Below are positions 43,156 through 52,814 of a stretch of 64,000 bases of DNA, piece after piece. Made by a program: the position numbers and the translations under genes. Within the stretch, counting starts at the first letter, position 1, and the number at the start of each line of letters is the position of its first letter. Source of the stretch: Phaeocystidibacter sp965659725. GTDB lineage: Bacteria > Bacteroidota > Bacteroidia > Flavobacteriales > Schleiferiaceae. Under the pieces are notes generated by a model that saw only the letters and a list, made by a program, of their open reading frames with translations, ran no database searches and was not told the origin of the DNA. Where the stretch lies: assembly GCA_965659725.1 (NCBI GenBank), contig CBFHXG010000007.1:19759-83758 (forward strand), given 5' to 3'.

Positions 43156-43916
43156 TGATCGAGGTAAAAGGACTTAAAAAGAGCTTTGGAGATACAGAGG
43201 TGCTCAAGGGTATCGATGTCAACTTTCACCCTGGGAAGACCAATTTGATCATTGGTCGTTCGGGTTCAGGAAAGACCGTATTCCTCAAAAGCGTTCTTGG
43301 ACTTCACGATATCAATGAAGGGTCGATAAAGTACGATGGTAGGGATGTAGGGGCGCTATCGAAAGATGAGCGAAAGTTACTTCGTCAGGAGATCGGAATG
43401 GTCTTCCAAGGCGGTGCACTTTTCGACTCGCAAACCGTGTTAGAGAATGTGATGTTCCCGCTTAATTTCTTTGCTGATATGAGCGAAAGTGAGAAACGGG
43501 ATCGGGCTAATTTCTGTCTTTCGCGTGTTCGCTTAGATAGTGCTCATGATCGTTTTCCTGCGGAGATATCAGGCGGTATGCAAAAACGTGTAGCCATTGC
43601 CCGGGCCATTGCCATGAATCCAAAGTACTTGTTCTGCGATGAGCCGAACAGTGGTCTGGATCCCGAAACGGCCATCATCATTGACAACTTGATCCAGGAG
43701 ATCACTCAGGAGTTCAACATGACCACCGTGATCAACACCCACGATATGAACTCTGTCCTTGAGATAGGCGATCACATCATCCTATTAAAAGAAGGGTATC
43801 GCGCATGGGAGGGGAATAAAAATGAAATACTCGAATCAGATGACCCAGCCGTTCTCGACTTTGTCTTCCGATCCGAGTTGTTCAAGAAGGTTCGAAGTGC
43901 CTTGAAGAAGGATTAA
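43155..43916 (+). CDS. mlaF: MlaF-family lipid ABC transporter ATPase
   Basis: A 253-residue ATPase partnered with the upstream MlaE. Walker A 'GRSGSGKTV', Q-loop 'GMVFQGGALFDSQTV', signature 'EISGGMQKRVAIARAIA', Walker B 'YLFCDEPNSGLDPETA' and H-loop 'VINTHDMNSV' are all intact; the G-G-M-Q-K-R form is typical of MlaF. It overlaps mlaE by 1 nt. The 3' end overlaps the convergent kmo by 4 nt. mlaD, usually next in the operon, is absent here and must lie elsewhere or be replaced. Confidence 0.93.
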   Translation: MIEVKGLKKSFGDTEVLKGIDVNFHPGKTNLIIGRSGSGKTVFLKSVLGLHDINEGSIKYDGRDVGALSKDERKLLRQEIGMVFQGGALFDSQTVLENVMFPLNFFADMSESEKRDRANFCLSRVRLDSAHDRFPAEISGGMQKRVAIARAIAMNPKYLFCDEPNSGLDPETAIIIDNLIQEITQEFNMTTVINTHDMNSVLEIGDHIILLKEGYRAWEGNKNEILESDDPAVLDFVFRSELFKKVRSALKKD

Positions 43917-45247
43917 ATCCGCTCCAATATCATTTCCATAATGTCGTCATCCTGCCATCTTTCTTCAATGTTGGGAAGTGCCATGATCTCTTGCATGATC
44001 CTATTCTGACGCATACCTGTTTCGAGGGCATCAGCATAAGGAATATGACTAAACGTCACCATGGAGTAGAGGGGCATCCATTTGCCGGGGTGTGAATCGG
44101 AGAATTTGCGTTCGATCTTCTTCTGAAGAAGGAAGGTCGGGTCGCCTGTTTTGTCGCGCATTTCCACGAAATTGTACATCGCCAGATCTGCAATGGCATC
44201 TGCATTCGGCTTGCGTTCGATCTCGTATAATCGCATGGCCTCTGTCCAGTTCTCATCCGTTTCATCGAGGATGCGTTCGAATACCGTACAGTCTTCAAAA
44301 CCAGCATTCATGCCCTGGCCATAGAACGGGACGATGGCATGTGAACTATCGCCAAGCAGCGCCACTTTTCCATTTTTAGTCCATGGGAAACAGCGAATGA
44401 TCACCAGTGAGCTAGTTGGATTTTCGTGCCAGTCTTCTAGGAGATTAGGCATCAATTCATACGCGTCCGGGAAGGTCTTCTTGAAGAAATCGACCACCTT
44501 GTCATCCGAGTCTAGCGCATCGAAACCCACCTCTCCACCGTAAGGGTGGAATAGGGTGCAAGTGAAGCTGCCGTCCATGTTTGGCAAAGCGATCAACATG
44601 AATTCACCTCTAGGCCAAATGTGAAGGGCGTTCTTCTCGATCTTATGTGTTCCATCCGGATTAGGGTGTATAGATAACTCCTTGTATCCGTGATCGATGT
44701 ACTCTTGTGAATAGGAGAACCGGTCGGTCTTTTGCATCGTTCTGCGAACAGCAGAGAAAGCGCCATCCGTTCCGAAAAGCAAGCCTGGTTCGGTTTGAGC
44801 GGTCTTGTTACTATTGATATCGGTGAACTTAGCGGAGCCATCCTCGAGATTGACACCATCACACTTGTGTTCGAAGTGTATCTTGACATTGCCTTCTTTC
44901 TCGGCAAGATCCATAAGAACGCAGTTCAGGCCACCGCGTGAAACACTCCAGATCGCCTGATCTTCCTTTCCGTAAGGTTGATAGGTAAGCGATCCATCTT
45001 CGGCGTGCATCACTCGTCGATACATTGGAATGGCCACCTTGTGGATCTCGTCTTCGAGTCCCACCTTTTTTAGGGCCTTCCAGCCACGGTCGGACAATGC
45101 CAAGTTGATTGATCGCCCGGCTGATAACTCTGCTTTCCGAAGGTCGGGGCGACGTTCGAATACATCAACTTTATATCCCCTTTGGGCGAGATAAACAGAC
45201 CATAGTGATCCTACAAGACCTGCACCGGCAACAGTGGCTTTTTTCAT
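43913..45247 (-). CDS. kmo: Kynurenine 3-monooxygenase
   Basis: A 444-residue FAD-dependent hydroxylase converting L-kynurenine to 3-hydroxykynurenine with NADPH and O2. 'VAGAGLVGSLWSVYLAQRGYKVDVFERRPDLR' is the FAD-binding Rossmann start; 'GRSINLALSDRGWKALKKVGL' is KMO-specific; 'LLGDSSHAIVPFYGQGMNAGFEDC' is the second FAD motif (G-D-x-x-H) and typical of KMO. It lies 3 nt after kynureninase in the same operon, so tryptophan-derived kynurenine can be routed to 3-hydroxyanthranilate. Confidence 0.95.
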   Translation of the reverse strand: MKKATVAGAGLVGSLWSVYLAQRGYKVDVFERRPDLRKAELSAGRSINLALSDRGWKALKKVGLEDEIHKVAIPMYRRVMHAEDGSLTYQPYGKEDQAIWSVSRGGLNCVLMDLAEKEGNVKIHFEHKCDGVNLEDGSAKFTDINSNKTAQTEPGLLFGTDGAFSAVRRTMQKTDRFSYSQEYIDHGYKELSIHPNPDGTHKIEKNALHIWPRGEFMLIALPNMDGSFTCTLFHPYGGEVGFDALDSDDKVVDFFKKTFPDAYELMPNLLEDWHENPTSSLVIIRCFPWTKNGKVALLGDSSHAIVPFYGQGMNAGFEDCTVFERILDETDENWTEAMRLYEIERKPNADAIADLAMYNFVEMRDKTGDPTFLLQKKIERKFSDSHPGKWMPLYSMVTFSHIPYADALETGMRQNRIMQEIMALPNIEERWQDDDIMEMILERI

Positions 45248-45250
45248 GAG

Positions 45251-46537
45251 TTAGTTGTTTTTCAACGTATCGAGTAATGTTTCTCCAAAGCGATAGATGT
45301 CTTCAAATGAACTGTACATCGGCACAGGGGCCATTCGAATAACGTGAGGCTCTCTCCAGTCAGCTATAACACCCTTATCCAATAATTGATCAAAGAGATC
45401 TTTACCTAGGCCAGGGAAAAGAACAGATACTTGGCATCCGCTTTCCTTTTCAATCTCTGGAGTGATGATCTCTATTGGTCTGTTGGTCAGTTCAGAAACT
45501 TCCTTGAGCACGCTTCTTAAGTAGTTGCTCAATCTCCTGCCTCTAGCGCGAAGGTCTTCCAATGGAATGGAGTCGAAGATATCCAGCGAGGCGCGGTGAG
45601 CTGCCATGGCCAGAACGGGAACATTGCTCAACTGCCAAGCCTCGGCCGTAGGGATGGGCTCGAACTTGTCGGGCATAGCAAAACGACTCGATTTATCATG
45701 ACCCCACCAGCCCTCAAAGCGCGGAATATCTTTCATTCCGTGATGGCGTTCATGAATGAAGATGCCGGCGATAGAGCCCGGTCCGGAGTTAAGGTATTTG
45801 TATGAGCACCAAGCGGCGAAGTCGGCTCCCCAATCGTGTAATTTGAGTTCGATATTGCCAATGCCATGTGCGAGGTCCCATCCAACGATGATGCCTTTTT
45901 CATGTGCTTTGGCGGTTAGCTTCTCCATGTCGAAGACCTGCCCTGTGTAGTAATTTACACCACCGATCATCATCATGGCGATTTCATGGCCATGCTCTTC
46001 GATGGCTTGCATGAAGTCTTCTTCTCTGATGGTGTGCTCTCCCTCGCGGGGAGCGATCTCTATGATGGCCTCATCGGGGTCGAATCCGTGGAAACGAGCC
46101 TGACTTGCGAGAGCGTATTGATCGCTGGGAAATGCCTTGGCTTCACAGAGGATCTTATACCTCGATTGGGTTGGTCGGTAAAAGCTCACCATGAGTAGGT
46201 GAAGATTGTTGGTCAGTGTTCCCAACGCCACCACTTCTTCTTCTTTACCACCCACGAGTCGGGCCAGCGAGCGCGAGAAATTCTCGTGATACGGCATCCA
46301 AGGCCGGCGGGCGTGAACGTGTCCTTCCACACCTAAATTCTTCCAATCTTCGAGTTCTTCATTGATATACTTCTTGGCATCCTTAGGTTGCAATCCGAGT
46401 GAATTCCCAGTGAAGTACATTACATCTTTCCCATTGTGTTGAGGGATATGAAACTGATCGCGAAGCTTAGCTAAAGGATCCTTTTGATCGGCCTCAAGGG
46501 CGAACTCGCGAGATGAAAGGGATGTCATGGGGTGCAA
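45251..46537 (-). CDS. kynU: Kynureninase
   Basis: A 428-residue PLP enzyme cleaving kynurenine or 3-hydroxykynurenine to (3-hydroxy)anthranilate and alanine. 'QHNGKDVMYFTGNSLGLQPKDAKKYINEELEDW' is the family start; 'VGWDLAHGIGNIELKLHDWGADFAAWCSYKYLNSGPGSIAGIFIHERH' contains the PLP Asp and Schiff-base Lys ('SYKYLN'). 'DWREPHVIRMAPVPMYSSFEDIYRF' is the standard C-terminal substrate region. It is second in the operon after the UbiA-like gene (20 nt) and 3 nt before kmo. Alanine released could feed the alanine dehydrogenase encoded in this window. Confidence 0.95.
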   Translation of the reverse strand: MHPMTSLSSREFALEADQKDPLAKLRDQFHIPQHNGKDVMYFTGNSLGLQPKDAKKYINEELEDWKNLGVEGHVHARRPWMPYHENFSRSLARLVGGKEEEVVALGTLTNNLHLLMVSFYRPTQSRYKILCEAKAFPSDQYALASQARFHGFDPDEAIIEIAPREGEHTIREEDFMQAIEEHGHEIAMMMIGGVNYYTGQVFDMEKLTAKAHEKGIIVGWDLAHGIGNIELKLHDWGADFAAWCSYKYLNSGPGSIAGIFIHERHHGMKDIPRFEGWWGHDKSSRFAMPDKFEPIPTAEAWQLSNVPVLAMAAHRASLDIFDSIPLEDLRARGRRLSNYLRSVLKEVSELTNRPIEIITPEIEKESGCQVSVLFPGLGKDLFDQLLDKGVIADWREPHVIRMAPVPMYSSFEDIYRFGETLLDTLKNN

Positions 46538-46557
46538 ATTTGGACGCTAATTTAGGC

Positions 46558-47403
46558 TCATATGGAAGAAAGGACAAATGTTTTGAAGATTGTCCAGATG
46601 GCAATCAATACCGGTATCCCTTCCAAAAAGAAGCTGAAGAACATATCTGGCATGTCTCTATCCGATCGATGGATGAGGTATCCACATAGGAGATAGATGA
46701 ACAATATACCATAGGGGAAAGGACCTGGGTGGTACCCGGGGTAGAGCTGAAGTATGATCACTAAGGCGATAGCAGATAGGGCTACATTTCGAGCTCCAGA
46801 TATTCCTATCCACATAGGAAGTGTGAGTAATTCGGTGGAATCGGTCTTAGCATCCCTTATGTCGAACGGAATAGTGAGAGCAAGTATGAATGCGAAACGT
46901 TCAATATGCTGGATCAATAGGCCTGTGGAGTAGTGTTCTTCTGCTAGAACGGCAGGTATGGTGAGTGTCACTAATGTCCATACAAGTGCGATGTAGACCA
47001 GCTTTACCCCCGCTAGATACCGAACTCCTTTTCGATCGAAAACGGAGGGAATGGTGTAGAATGAACTGATGACGGCGGCCCCTGCGAAAAGCCACTTACC
47101 CTGTGTTGAAAGTCCGAACCAATAGAATGCAGCTGCCCCTGTAGAAGCTATAAATAGGCCAGTCAAGAATACCCTGTTATGTGTGGTCCATGCGGCAATG
47201 TGCTGCTCTGGCCTAAGGTTGAGGTCCTTCGTTTCTACCCAACGCGCATAGCCGTAGAACGCAACGGTCGAGAAGAAGCAAAGAAGGATATAATCGGAGT
47301 TCCAATCCTGCCGCTGAATGAAGGAAATGGTGGTGAGTGAAGCGACGGACAGGCCCACCCAAAAATTGCTGTATACAAAACCTCTGAAAAGTGCGTGGAG
47401 CAT
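46558..47403 (-). CDS. UbiA-like polytopic membrane protein heading the kynurenine operon
   Basis: A 281-residue protein with seven to nine hydrophobic helices. 'VISSFYTIPSVFDRKGVRYLAGVKLVYIALVWTLVTL' and the loop 'LTIPFDIRDAKTDS' resemble the second half of UbiA prenyltransferases, where D-x-x-x-D binds diphosphate. The first Asp-rich motif (N-D-x-x-D) is not seen; the matching loop reads 'YGYARWVETKDL'. It may be an altered or non-catalytic homologue. I start at ATG 47403 rather than TTG 47412. It is 20 nt upstream of kynU, so it is co-transcribed with kynurenine catabolism, an odd pairing. Confidence 0.6.
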   Translation of the reverse strand: MLHALFRGFVYSNFWVGLSVASLTTISFIQRQDWNSDYILLCFFSTVAFYGYARWVETKDLNLRPEQHIAAWTTHNRVFLTGLFIASTGAAAFYWFGLSTQGKWLFAGAAVISSFYTIPSVFDRKGVRYLAGVKLVYIALVWTLVTLTIPAVLAEEHYSTGLLIQHIERFAFILALTIPFDIRDAKTDSTELLTLPMWIGISGARNVALSAIALVIILQLYPGYHPGPFPYGILFIYLLCGYLIHRSDRDMPDMFFSFFLEGIPVLIAIWTIFKTFVLSSI

Positions 47404-47496
47404 GGCTGGCAAGGTACGTTGAAAGATGTGAACAACGCCTCCTATATATTGTTGAAATCGCAGATGTATCTATTCGGAAAGAATAGCACTGCATTG

Positions 47497-47504
47497 TACC
47501 TTTG
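47497..47504 (+). promoter_or_regulatory. -7 box (TACCTTTG) for gcvP
   Basis: Exact TAnnTTTG, 24 nt before ATG 47529. Confidence 0.6.
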
Positions 47505-47528
47505 CACTCTAATTTGAAGCGAACGTAA

Positions 47529-50393
47529 ATGAAAACACATTCTTTTGCGCACCGTCACATTGGGCCACGTGACCATGAGGTTGACGAAATGCTCAAGGCC
47601 ATTGGGCTTTCATCGTTGGATGAACTGATCGATCAAGCTGTTCCGGATGGAATCAGAATGACCGAACCATTGGACCTTTCACCTGCCATGACAGAGCAGG
47701 AATTTATGGTTCATATCCAAGAACAGGCACGAAAGAATAAGGTCTTTCGATCGTATATCGGTCTTGGTTACCACAACACCATTCTTCCGGGTGTGATCCA
47801 GAGGAACATCTTGGAGAATCCAGGTTGGTACACTGCCTACACGCCATATCAAGCTGAGATCGCTCAGGGTAGATTGGAAGCATTGTTGAACTTCCAGACC
47901 ATGATCGTGGAGTTGACCGGCATGGAGTTGGCCAATGCATCCTTGTTGGATGAGGCTACTGCTTGTGCCGAAGCTATGAGCATGATGCATGCGGCACGTT
48001 CACGCGATAAGGTGAAGGCGGATGCCAATATGTTCTTCGTTTCAAAGGACTTATTGCCACAGAATATCGAGCTACTGAAGACGCGCGCCGAGCCTATGGG
48101 CATCGAGTTGGTGATCGGTTCACACCGTGATTTCACTTTTAGCGAGGACTTCTTCGGAGCTATCCTTCAATACCCAGATGTGGATGGTACCATTCACGAT
48201 CACAGATCATTTGTAGAAGACGCGCATCAGCATGATGTACTCGTTGCCGTAGCTGCGGATATCATGAGTTTGGCGCTTCTCACTCCTCCGGGAGAGTGGG
48301 GTGCCGATGTGGTCCTGGGCACAACCCAACGCTTCGGAATTCCATTGGGTTATGGTGGTCCTCACGCAGCTTATTTTGCAACGAAAGATGAGTTCAAGAG
48401 ATTGATCCCTGGCCGTATCATTGGTCAGACAATCGATCGCGATGGCAACCCAGCGTTGCGCATGGCCCTTCAAACGCGTGAGCAGCATATTAAGCGGGAT
48501 CGAGCAACATCCAACATCTGTACTGCACAGGTGCTACTTGCCGTAATGGCCGGAGCGTATGCGGTGTATCATGGTCCAGACGGACTAAAGCGCATTGCTT
48601 CTACGATTCACCAAGCGGCGGTGACCGTAAATGATGGTCTGGAGAAGTTGGGTTACGAGCAATTGAACCAGCACTTCTTTGATACCCTTGAGGTAGAGTT
48701 GGGTGATGTAGATGAGATCACACTCAAGAAGATCTCTCAGGATTACGCGATCAACTTCCGTTACATGTATGGAACACGTATCGGCATTAGCTTGAACGAG
48801 CATACATCCGTAGAACACGTTAACGACATCCTGAAGGTCCTCGCAGAGGCAAAAGAAATGGAGGCTCCGGAGTATACGGACTTCATTCAAGCTTCGCGAT
48901 TGCCGGAAAGCTTGACACGCACTTCTACCTTCTTGGAGCACGATGTGTTCAATAAGTACACGAGTGAAACAGAGATGATGCGCTACCTCAAGAAATTGGA
49001 GCGCAAGGACCTTTCACTTAATCACAGCATGATCCCGTTGGGTAGCTGTACGATGAAACTCAATGCGGCCACGGAGATGTTGCCGCTGAGCTGGCCGAGC
49101 TTTGGTAATATTCACCCATTTGTTCCTAAGGGACAAGCGGAGGGTTATCAATATGTGATCAACGAATTGGAGAAGGATCTATCGGTGATCACTGGTTTCG
49201 ATGCCACTTCATTACAGCCTAACAGTGGTGCTCAAGGCGAGTATGCTGGATTGATGGTGATCCGTGCCTATCACCAATCGAGAGGTGAAGGTCATCGTCA
49301 CATTGCATTGATCCCATCCTCAGCACACGGAACCAACCCTGCATCTGCTGTAATGGCGGGAATGAAGGTGGTGGTTGTGAAGTGTGACGACAAAGGGAAT
49401 ATCGATGTGCAGGATCTTCGCGAGAAGGCCGAGAAGCATGCGGAAAACCTCGCTGCACTAATGATCACTTATCCATCTACACACGGGGTGTTTGAAGCCA
49501 GTGTGAAAGAGGTAACCGGGATCATCCATGAATTTGGTGGTCAGGTTTATATGGATGGTGCGAACATGAACGCTCAGGTGGGCTTGACCTCACCAGGACT
49601 TATCGGTGCGGATGTTTGTCACTTGAACTTGCACAAGACATTTGCCATTCCTCACGGAGGTGGTGGTCCTGGCATGGGTCCGATCTGCGTGAAGAAGCAC
49701 TTGGCACCATTCCTTCCGAGCAATAGTGAGATCCGCACAGGAGGCTCTCAGGGTATCAGTTCTATTTCGGCTGCGCCATGGGGATCTGGATTGATCTTGT
49801 TGATCAGCTATGCTTATATCAAGATGTTGGGTGTGAAAGGTCTTACAGACAGTACACGCTTTGCGATCTTGAATGCGAACTACATCAAGCAGCGTTTGGA
49901 GGGTCATTATTCTGTATTGTACGCTGGCGAGAATGGTCGATGTGCACACGAAATGATCTTGGATTGTCGTCCATTCAAGCGTGAAGCTGGCGTGGAGGTA
50001 GTTGATATCGCCAAGCGATTGATGGATTATGGATTCCACGCTCCAACGGTATCGTTCCCGGTGGCGGGTACCTTAATGGTAGAGCCAACGGAGAGTGAGG
50101 GTAAGGAAGAATTGGATCGCTTCTGTGATGCGATGATCAGCATTCGCAAAGAGGTTGATGACATCATCAGTGAGCAGGTGGATCCACAGAACAATGTATT
50201 GAAGAATGCACCGCACACCTTGAACATGGCTGTGGCTGATACATGGGACCTTCCATACACTCGTGAAAAGGCGGCTTATCCGCTACCTTATATCATGGAA
50301 AATAAGTTTTGGCCATCTATACGACGTGTAGATGATGCGTACGGTGATAGAAACCTCATTTGTACCTGTGCTCCTATCGAAGAGTACGCTTAA
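47529..50393 (+). CDS. gcvP: Glycine dehydrogenase (decarboxylating), P-protein
   Basis: A 954-residue, full-length P-protein of the glycine cleavage system, with both halves in one chain (other bacteria split it). It decarboxylates glycine with PLP and passes aminomethyl to the H-protein lipoyl arm. 'FAHRHIGPRDHEVDEMLKAIG' is the classic start; 'YTPYQAEIAQGRLEALLNFQTMIVELTGMELANASLLDEATA' lies in the first half; 'CHLNLHKTFAIPHGGGGPGMGPI' holds PLP-Lys703. 'HSMIPLGSCTMKLNA' is also diagnostic. It is a single-gene unit with its own promoter and a possible terminator. No gcvT or gcvH is in the window. Confidence 0.97.
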   Translation: MKTHSFAHRHIGPRDHEVDEMLKAIGLSSLDELIDQAVPDGIRMTEPLDLSPAMTEQEFMVHIQEQARKNKVFRSYIGLGYHNTILPGVIQRNILENPGWYTAYTPYQAEIAQGRLEALLNFQTMIVELTGMELANASLLDEATACAEAMSMMHAARSRDKVKADANMFFVSKDLLPQNIELLKTRAEPMGIELVIGSHRDFTFSEDFFGAILQYPDVDGTIHDHRSFVEDAHQHDVLVAVAADIMSLALLTPPGEWGADVVLGTTQRFGIPLGYGGPHAAYFATKDEFKRLIPGRIIGQTIDRDGNPALRMALQTREQHIKRDRATSNICTAQVLLAVMAGAYAVYHGPDGLKRIASTIHQAAVTVNDGLEKLGYEQLNQHFFDTLEVELGDVDEITLKKISQDYAINFRYMYGTRIGISLNEHTSVEHVNDILKVLAEAKEMEAPEYTDFIQASRLPESLTRTSTFLEHDVFNKYTSETEMMRYLKKLERKDLSLNHSMIPLGSCTMKLNAATEMLPLSWPSFGNIHPFVPKGQAEGYQYVINELEKDLSVITGFDATSLQPNSGAQGEYAGLMVIRAYHQSRGEGHRHIALIPSSAHGTNPASAVMAGMKVVVVKCDDKGNIDVQDLREKAEKHAENLAALMITYPSTHGVFEASVKEVTGIIHEFGGQVYMDGANMNAQVGLTSPGLIGADVCHLNLHKTFAIPHGGGGPGMGPICVKKHLAPFLPSNSEIRTGGSQGISSISAAPWGSGLILLISYAYIKMLGVKGLTDSTRFAILNANYIKQRLEGHYSVLYAGENGRCAHEMILDCRPFKREAGVEVVDIAKRLMDYGFHAPTVSFPVAGTLMVEPTESEGKEELDRFCDAMISIRKEVDDIISEQVDPQNNVLKNAPHTLNMAVADTWDLPYTREKAAYPLPYIMENKFWPSIRRVDDAYGDRNLICTCAPIEEYA

Positions 50394-50439
50394 AAAACTT
50401 AACGACCCGTACATAAATACAATCGGTAAATAAATTATC

Positions 50440-50467
50440 AAGGCCTCTAGGAAATCCTAGGGGCTTT
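50440..50467 (+). terminator. Possible terminator after gcvP
   Basis: Hairpin with arms around GCCTCTAGG / CCTAGGGGC (one G-T wobble) and an A-A…T-T-T extension, 46 nt after the stop. The following T-tract is broken (TTTGTCGTTTG), so efficiency is uncertain. Confidence 0.5.
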
Positions 50468-50475
50468 GTCGTTTG

Positions 50476-50492
50476 TATTTTTGTTAAATTTG
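50476..50492 (+). promoter_or_regulatory. Two overlapping-region -7 boxes before the first T9SS cargo gene
   Basis: TATTTTTG at 50476-50483 and TAAATTTG at 50485-50492, both exact TAnnTTTG. The 50-65-nt distance to ATG 50542 implies a leader of about 45-55 nt, unlike the leaderless layout elsewhere. Confidence 0.5.
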
Positions 50493-50541
50493 GGTAATAT
50501 TGCGTATTGCTCATTAGTGATTAACTAAAACATTTCTTAAC

Positions 50542-52566
50542 ATGAAGAAATTTACTCCGACTCTCTTGGGTCTGTTTGTTGCGTCTGCAGCATTTGCACA
50601 GCAGCCTGAGAACACGCTTCCTGCACAATTGGAAGTTGCCAATCCGGAGACCCAGGTAACCGTTTCTCCTCTAGCTAAGGCAGATTATAGAGGCAGCGAG
50701 GCTATCTTGTGGTCAGAGGATTTCGCAAACGGTATCCCAGCAACTTGGTCGAATCAAGGTTTCGACGGTAACCTACAGCCATTGGCTGCATCGGTTTGGG
50801 AATACCGTGGTCCAAACACTACTCCTGATAACAGCGAGGGTTCTCGTGGTGCGTTCTCAGGAATTAGCAACAACCCACCAACTAACGATCCTATTGCTTC
50901 ATCTACTTTGAGCAATGGTTTCGTGATCTTTGATTCTGACTACCTCGACAACGCAGGTAACCCTTCAAACTTTGGTGGTGGTTCTGCACCGGCTCCTCAC
51001 ATCGGTACGTTGACTACTGACGTGATCGACCTTACAGGTGAGCCTTATGTTATGTTGGAAATGGAGTGCTATGCTCGTGTATTCTACGCGAACATGCAGG
51101 TTGCTATTTCAACTGACGGAGGTACTACTTGGGGTGATACAGTTGATCTATACTCTGACGTATCTCTAGGTGTAAACAATGCATCTCCAAACGGAGATCT
51201 TATTCAGGTTAACCTTTCTAACGAGATCGGTAACCAGAGCAACGTTAAGTTGCGCATGATCTTCGACGGTCGCCCAGGTAACGCTAACGGTAACAGTTAC
51301 TACTTCTGGATGATCGATGATATCCGTATCAGCGACTTGCCACGTCACGCACTTCGCTTTACTGACTTCAACAGTGCTCCTGCAAAGGATATCATCTACG
51401 GTACAGCTCCGGGTGAAGGTAAGTTCGGTATCATGACTGGTAAGCAGACTCGTCCAATCGCATTCGATGCTAACGTATTGAACTTCGGTTGGGACCAACA
51501 AACAGGCGTACAACTTGAAGTTCAGATCTTGGACGGTGGTAACAACCTCATTCAGACTTTGACTTCTGGTACTGTAACGCTTGCTTCTGATTCAGTAGCT
51601 GACTACACGGTATTGAATACATCTACTTGGACTCCTAGTTCTAACGATGCTTACACAATCGTGTGGATCGCTAAGTCTGACTCAGTTAGTGGTGCTGCTT
51701 TGGCTACAGATACTGCAGTTGTTTATGTTACTGACTCTTTGATGTCTCTTGACTTCAACGTGTTCAACAACCGTTTTGGCACAGGTGACATTGGTGACGA
51801 TGGTTCTGCTATAGCTAACCGTCTTGACCTCGTAAACGACGAACGTCTATTTGCAGCTGACATTTGGTTGTCTGCCACAACTAGCCCAGGTTCAGTTATC
51901 GAGGTTACTGTTTATGACTCAACTGGATTCGATTTCCAGAACGGTTTCCCTACTCAGCCATTGGCTTACACCCAGATCCCTATCACGCAGCAGATGGTAG
52001 ACGATGGCGTACTTCGCGCAGACCTTACTGGTACTGACGGATACCCTATCTACTTGAGCACTCAGAACACCGGAGCATACTACATCGTAGTTACTATGTT
52101 CTCTAACGCTGGTGCGAATCCATTCTTCTTACGTAATGACCAGAGCTTCCCGCAGCCTGCGACTTCATCTATCATGTACTACACATTGTCAGCTCCACGC
52201 TGGTACGTTGGCTTCTCTAACAGCTTGTCATTGAACGCACCACACATCCGTGCGATCACTTGTCCAGCTTCGAACGCTAGTGCTTGTATGGAAATCAGCG
52301 TAGAAGAAGTAAACCTCGACAACTCTGTTGACGTTTACCCTAACCCTGCTGAAGACTTCGTATACGTCGAGTTCGGTGAGGAAATGACTGGTGACGTTGA
52401 GATCAACATCGTTGATATGCAAGGTCGTACTGTGAAGTCATCTTCTGACTATGCTGTACCAGGAGGTAAGCTTCCTGTAGCATTGAACGAATTGACTCCA
52501 GGTATGTACTTCATGAACATCAAGCAAGGTGAGGCTGTAAGCACATTCAAATTGACTGTGAAGTAA
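50542..52566 (+). CDS. T9SS-secreted protein, copy 1 of a tandem pair
   Basis: A 674-residue exported protein. Signal peptide 1-19 ('FVASAAFAQ'). Residues about 50-270 form a jelly-roll/cleaved-adhesin-like domain ('WSEDFANGIPATWSNQGFDGN', 'FVIFDSDYLDNAGN', 'GTTWGDTVDLYSD'); about 280-590 is a second, beta-rich region. The C-terminal ~75 residues are a Por-secretion tail ('VDVYPNPAEDFVYVEFGEE…GMYFMNIKQGEAVSTFKLTVK') that directs T9SS export and surface attachment. Codon use is extremely biased (GGT, AAC, GAC, CGT), as in highly expressed genes. No catalytic site is seen, so a surface or adhesin role is inferred. A close paralogue follows; both likely arose by tandem duplication. Confidence 0.85.
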   Translation: MKKFTPTLLGLFVASAAFAQQPENTLPAQLEVANPETQVTVSPLAKADYRGSEAILWSEDFANGIPATWSNQGFDGNLQPLAASVWEYRGPNTTPDNSEGSRGAFSGISNNPPTNDPIASSTLSNGFVIFDSDYLDNAGNPSNFGGGSAPAPHIGTLTTDVIDLTGEPYVMLEMECYARVFYANMQVAISTDGGTTWGDTVDLYSDVSLGVNNASPNGDLIQVNLSNEIGNQSNVKLRMIFDGRPGNANGNSYYFWMIDDIRISDLPRHALRFTDFNSAPAKDIIYGTAPGEGKFGIMTGKQTRPIAFDANVLNFGWDQQTGVQLEVQILDGGNNLIQTLTSGTVTLASDSVADYTVLNTSTWTPSSNDAYTIVWIAKSDSVSGAALATDTAVVYVTDSLMSLDFNVFNNRFGTGDIGDDGSAIANRLDLVNDERLFAADIWLSATTSPGSVIEVTVYDSTGFDFQNGFPTQPLAYTQIPITQQMVDDGVLRADLTGTDGYPIYLSTQNTGAYYIVVTMFSNAGANPFFLRNDQSFPQPATSSIMYYTLSAPRWYVGFSNSLSLNAPHIRAITCPASNASACMEISVEEVNLDNSVDVYPNPAEDFVYVEFGEEMTGDVEINIVDMQGRTVKSSSDYAVPGGKLPVALNELTPGMYFMNIKQGEAVSTFKLTVK

Positions 52567-52590
52567 GCGCACTCTTGATCCTTAATAAGA

Positions 52591-52621
52591 GCCGTCCCGA
52601 TCACTCGGGGCGGCTTTTTTT
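52591..52621 (+). terminator. Rho-independent terminator between the two T9SS cargo genes
   Basis: Stem GCCGTCCCGA / TCGGGGCGGC (10 bp, one G-T wobble), loop TCAC, then seven T; 24 nt after the stop codon. Confidence 0.9.
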
Positions 52622-52669
52622 ATGCCTACTTATCATCTCGTATGGTCTTTCTATACAGGGTGACCATGT

Positions 52670-52698
52670 TTTGCAGTTGCTGAGCCTCCATAACTTTG
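52670..52698 (+). promoter_or_regulatory. Promoter with TTTG (-33) and TAACTTTG (-7) for T9SS cargo copy 2
   Basis: TTTG at 52670-52673, 17-nt spacer, TAACTTTG at 52691-52698: the best two-part match in the window. It lies 154 nt before ATG 52853, implying a long 5' leader. Confidence 0.55.
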
Positions 52699-52814
52699 GT
52701 ATTTTTCCATTATCAGTTTCACATCAAAGTCGAATAGTAGAATTCACCTTCAACTAGCCTACTATCCGACGTGAAATTGTAGCGGCCTAACACACCGTGC
52801 ACAAATCGATAATG

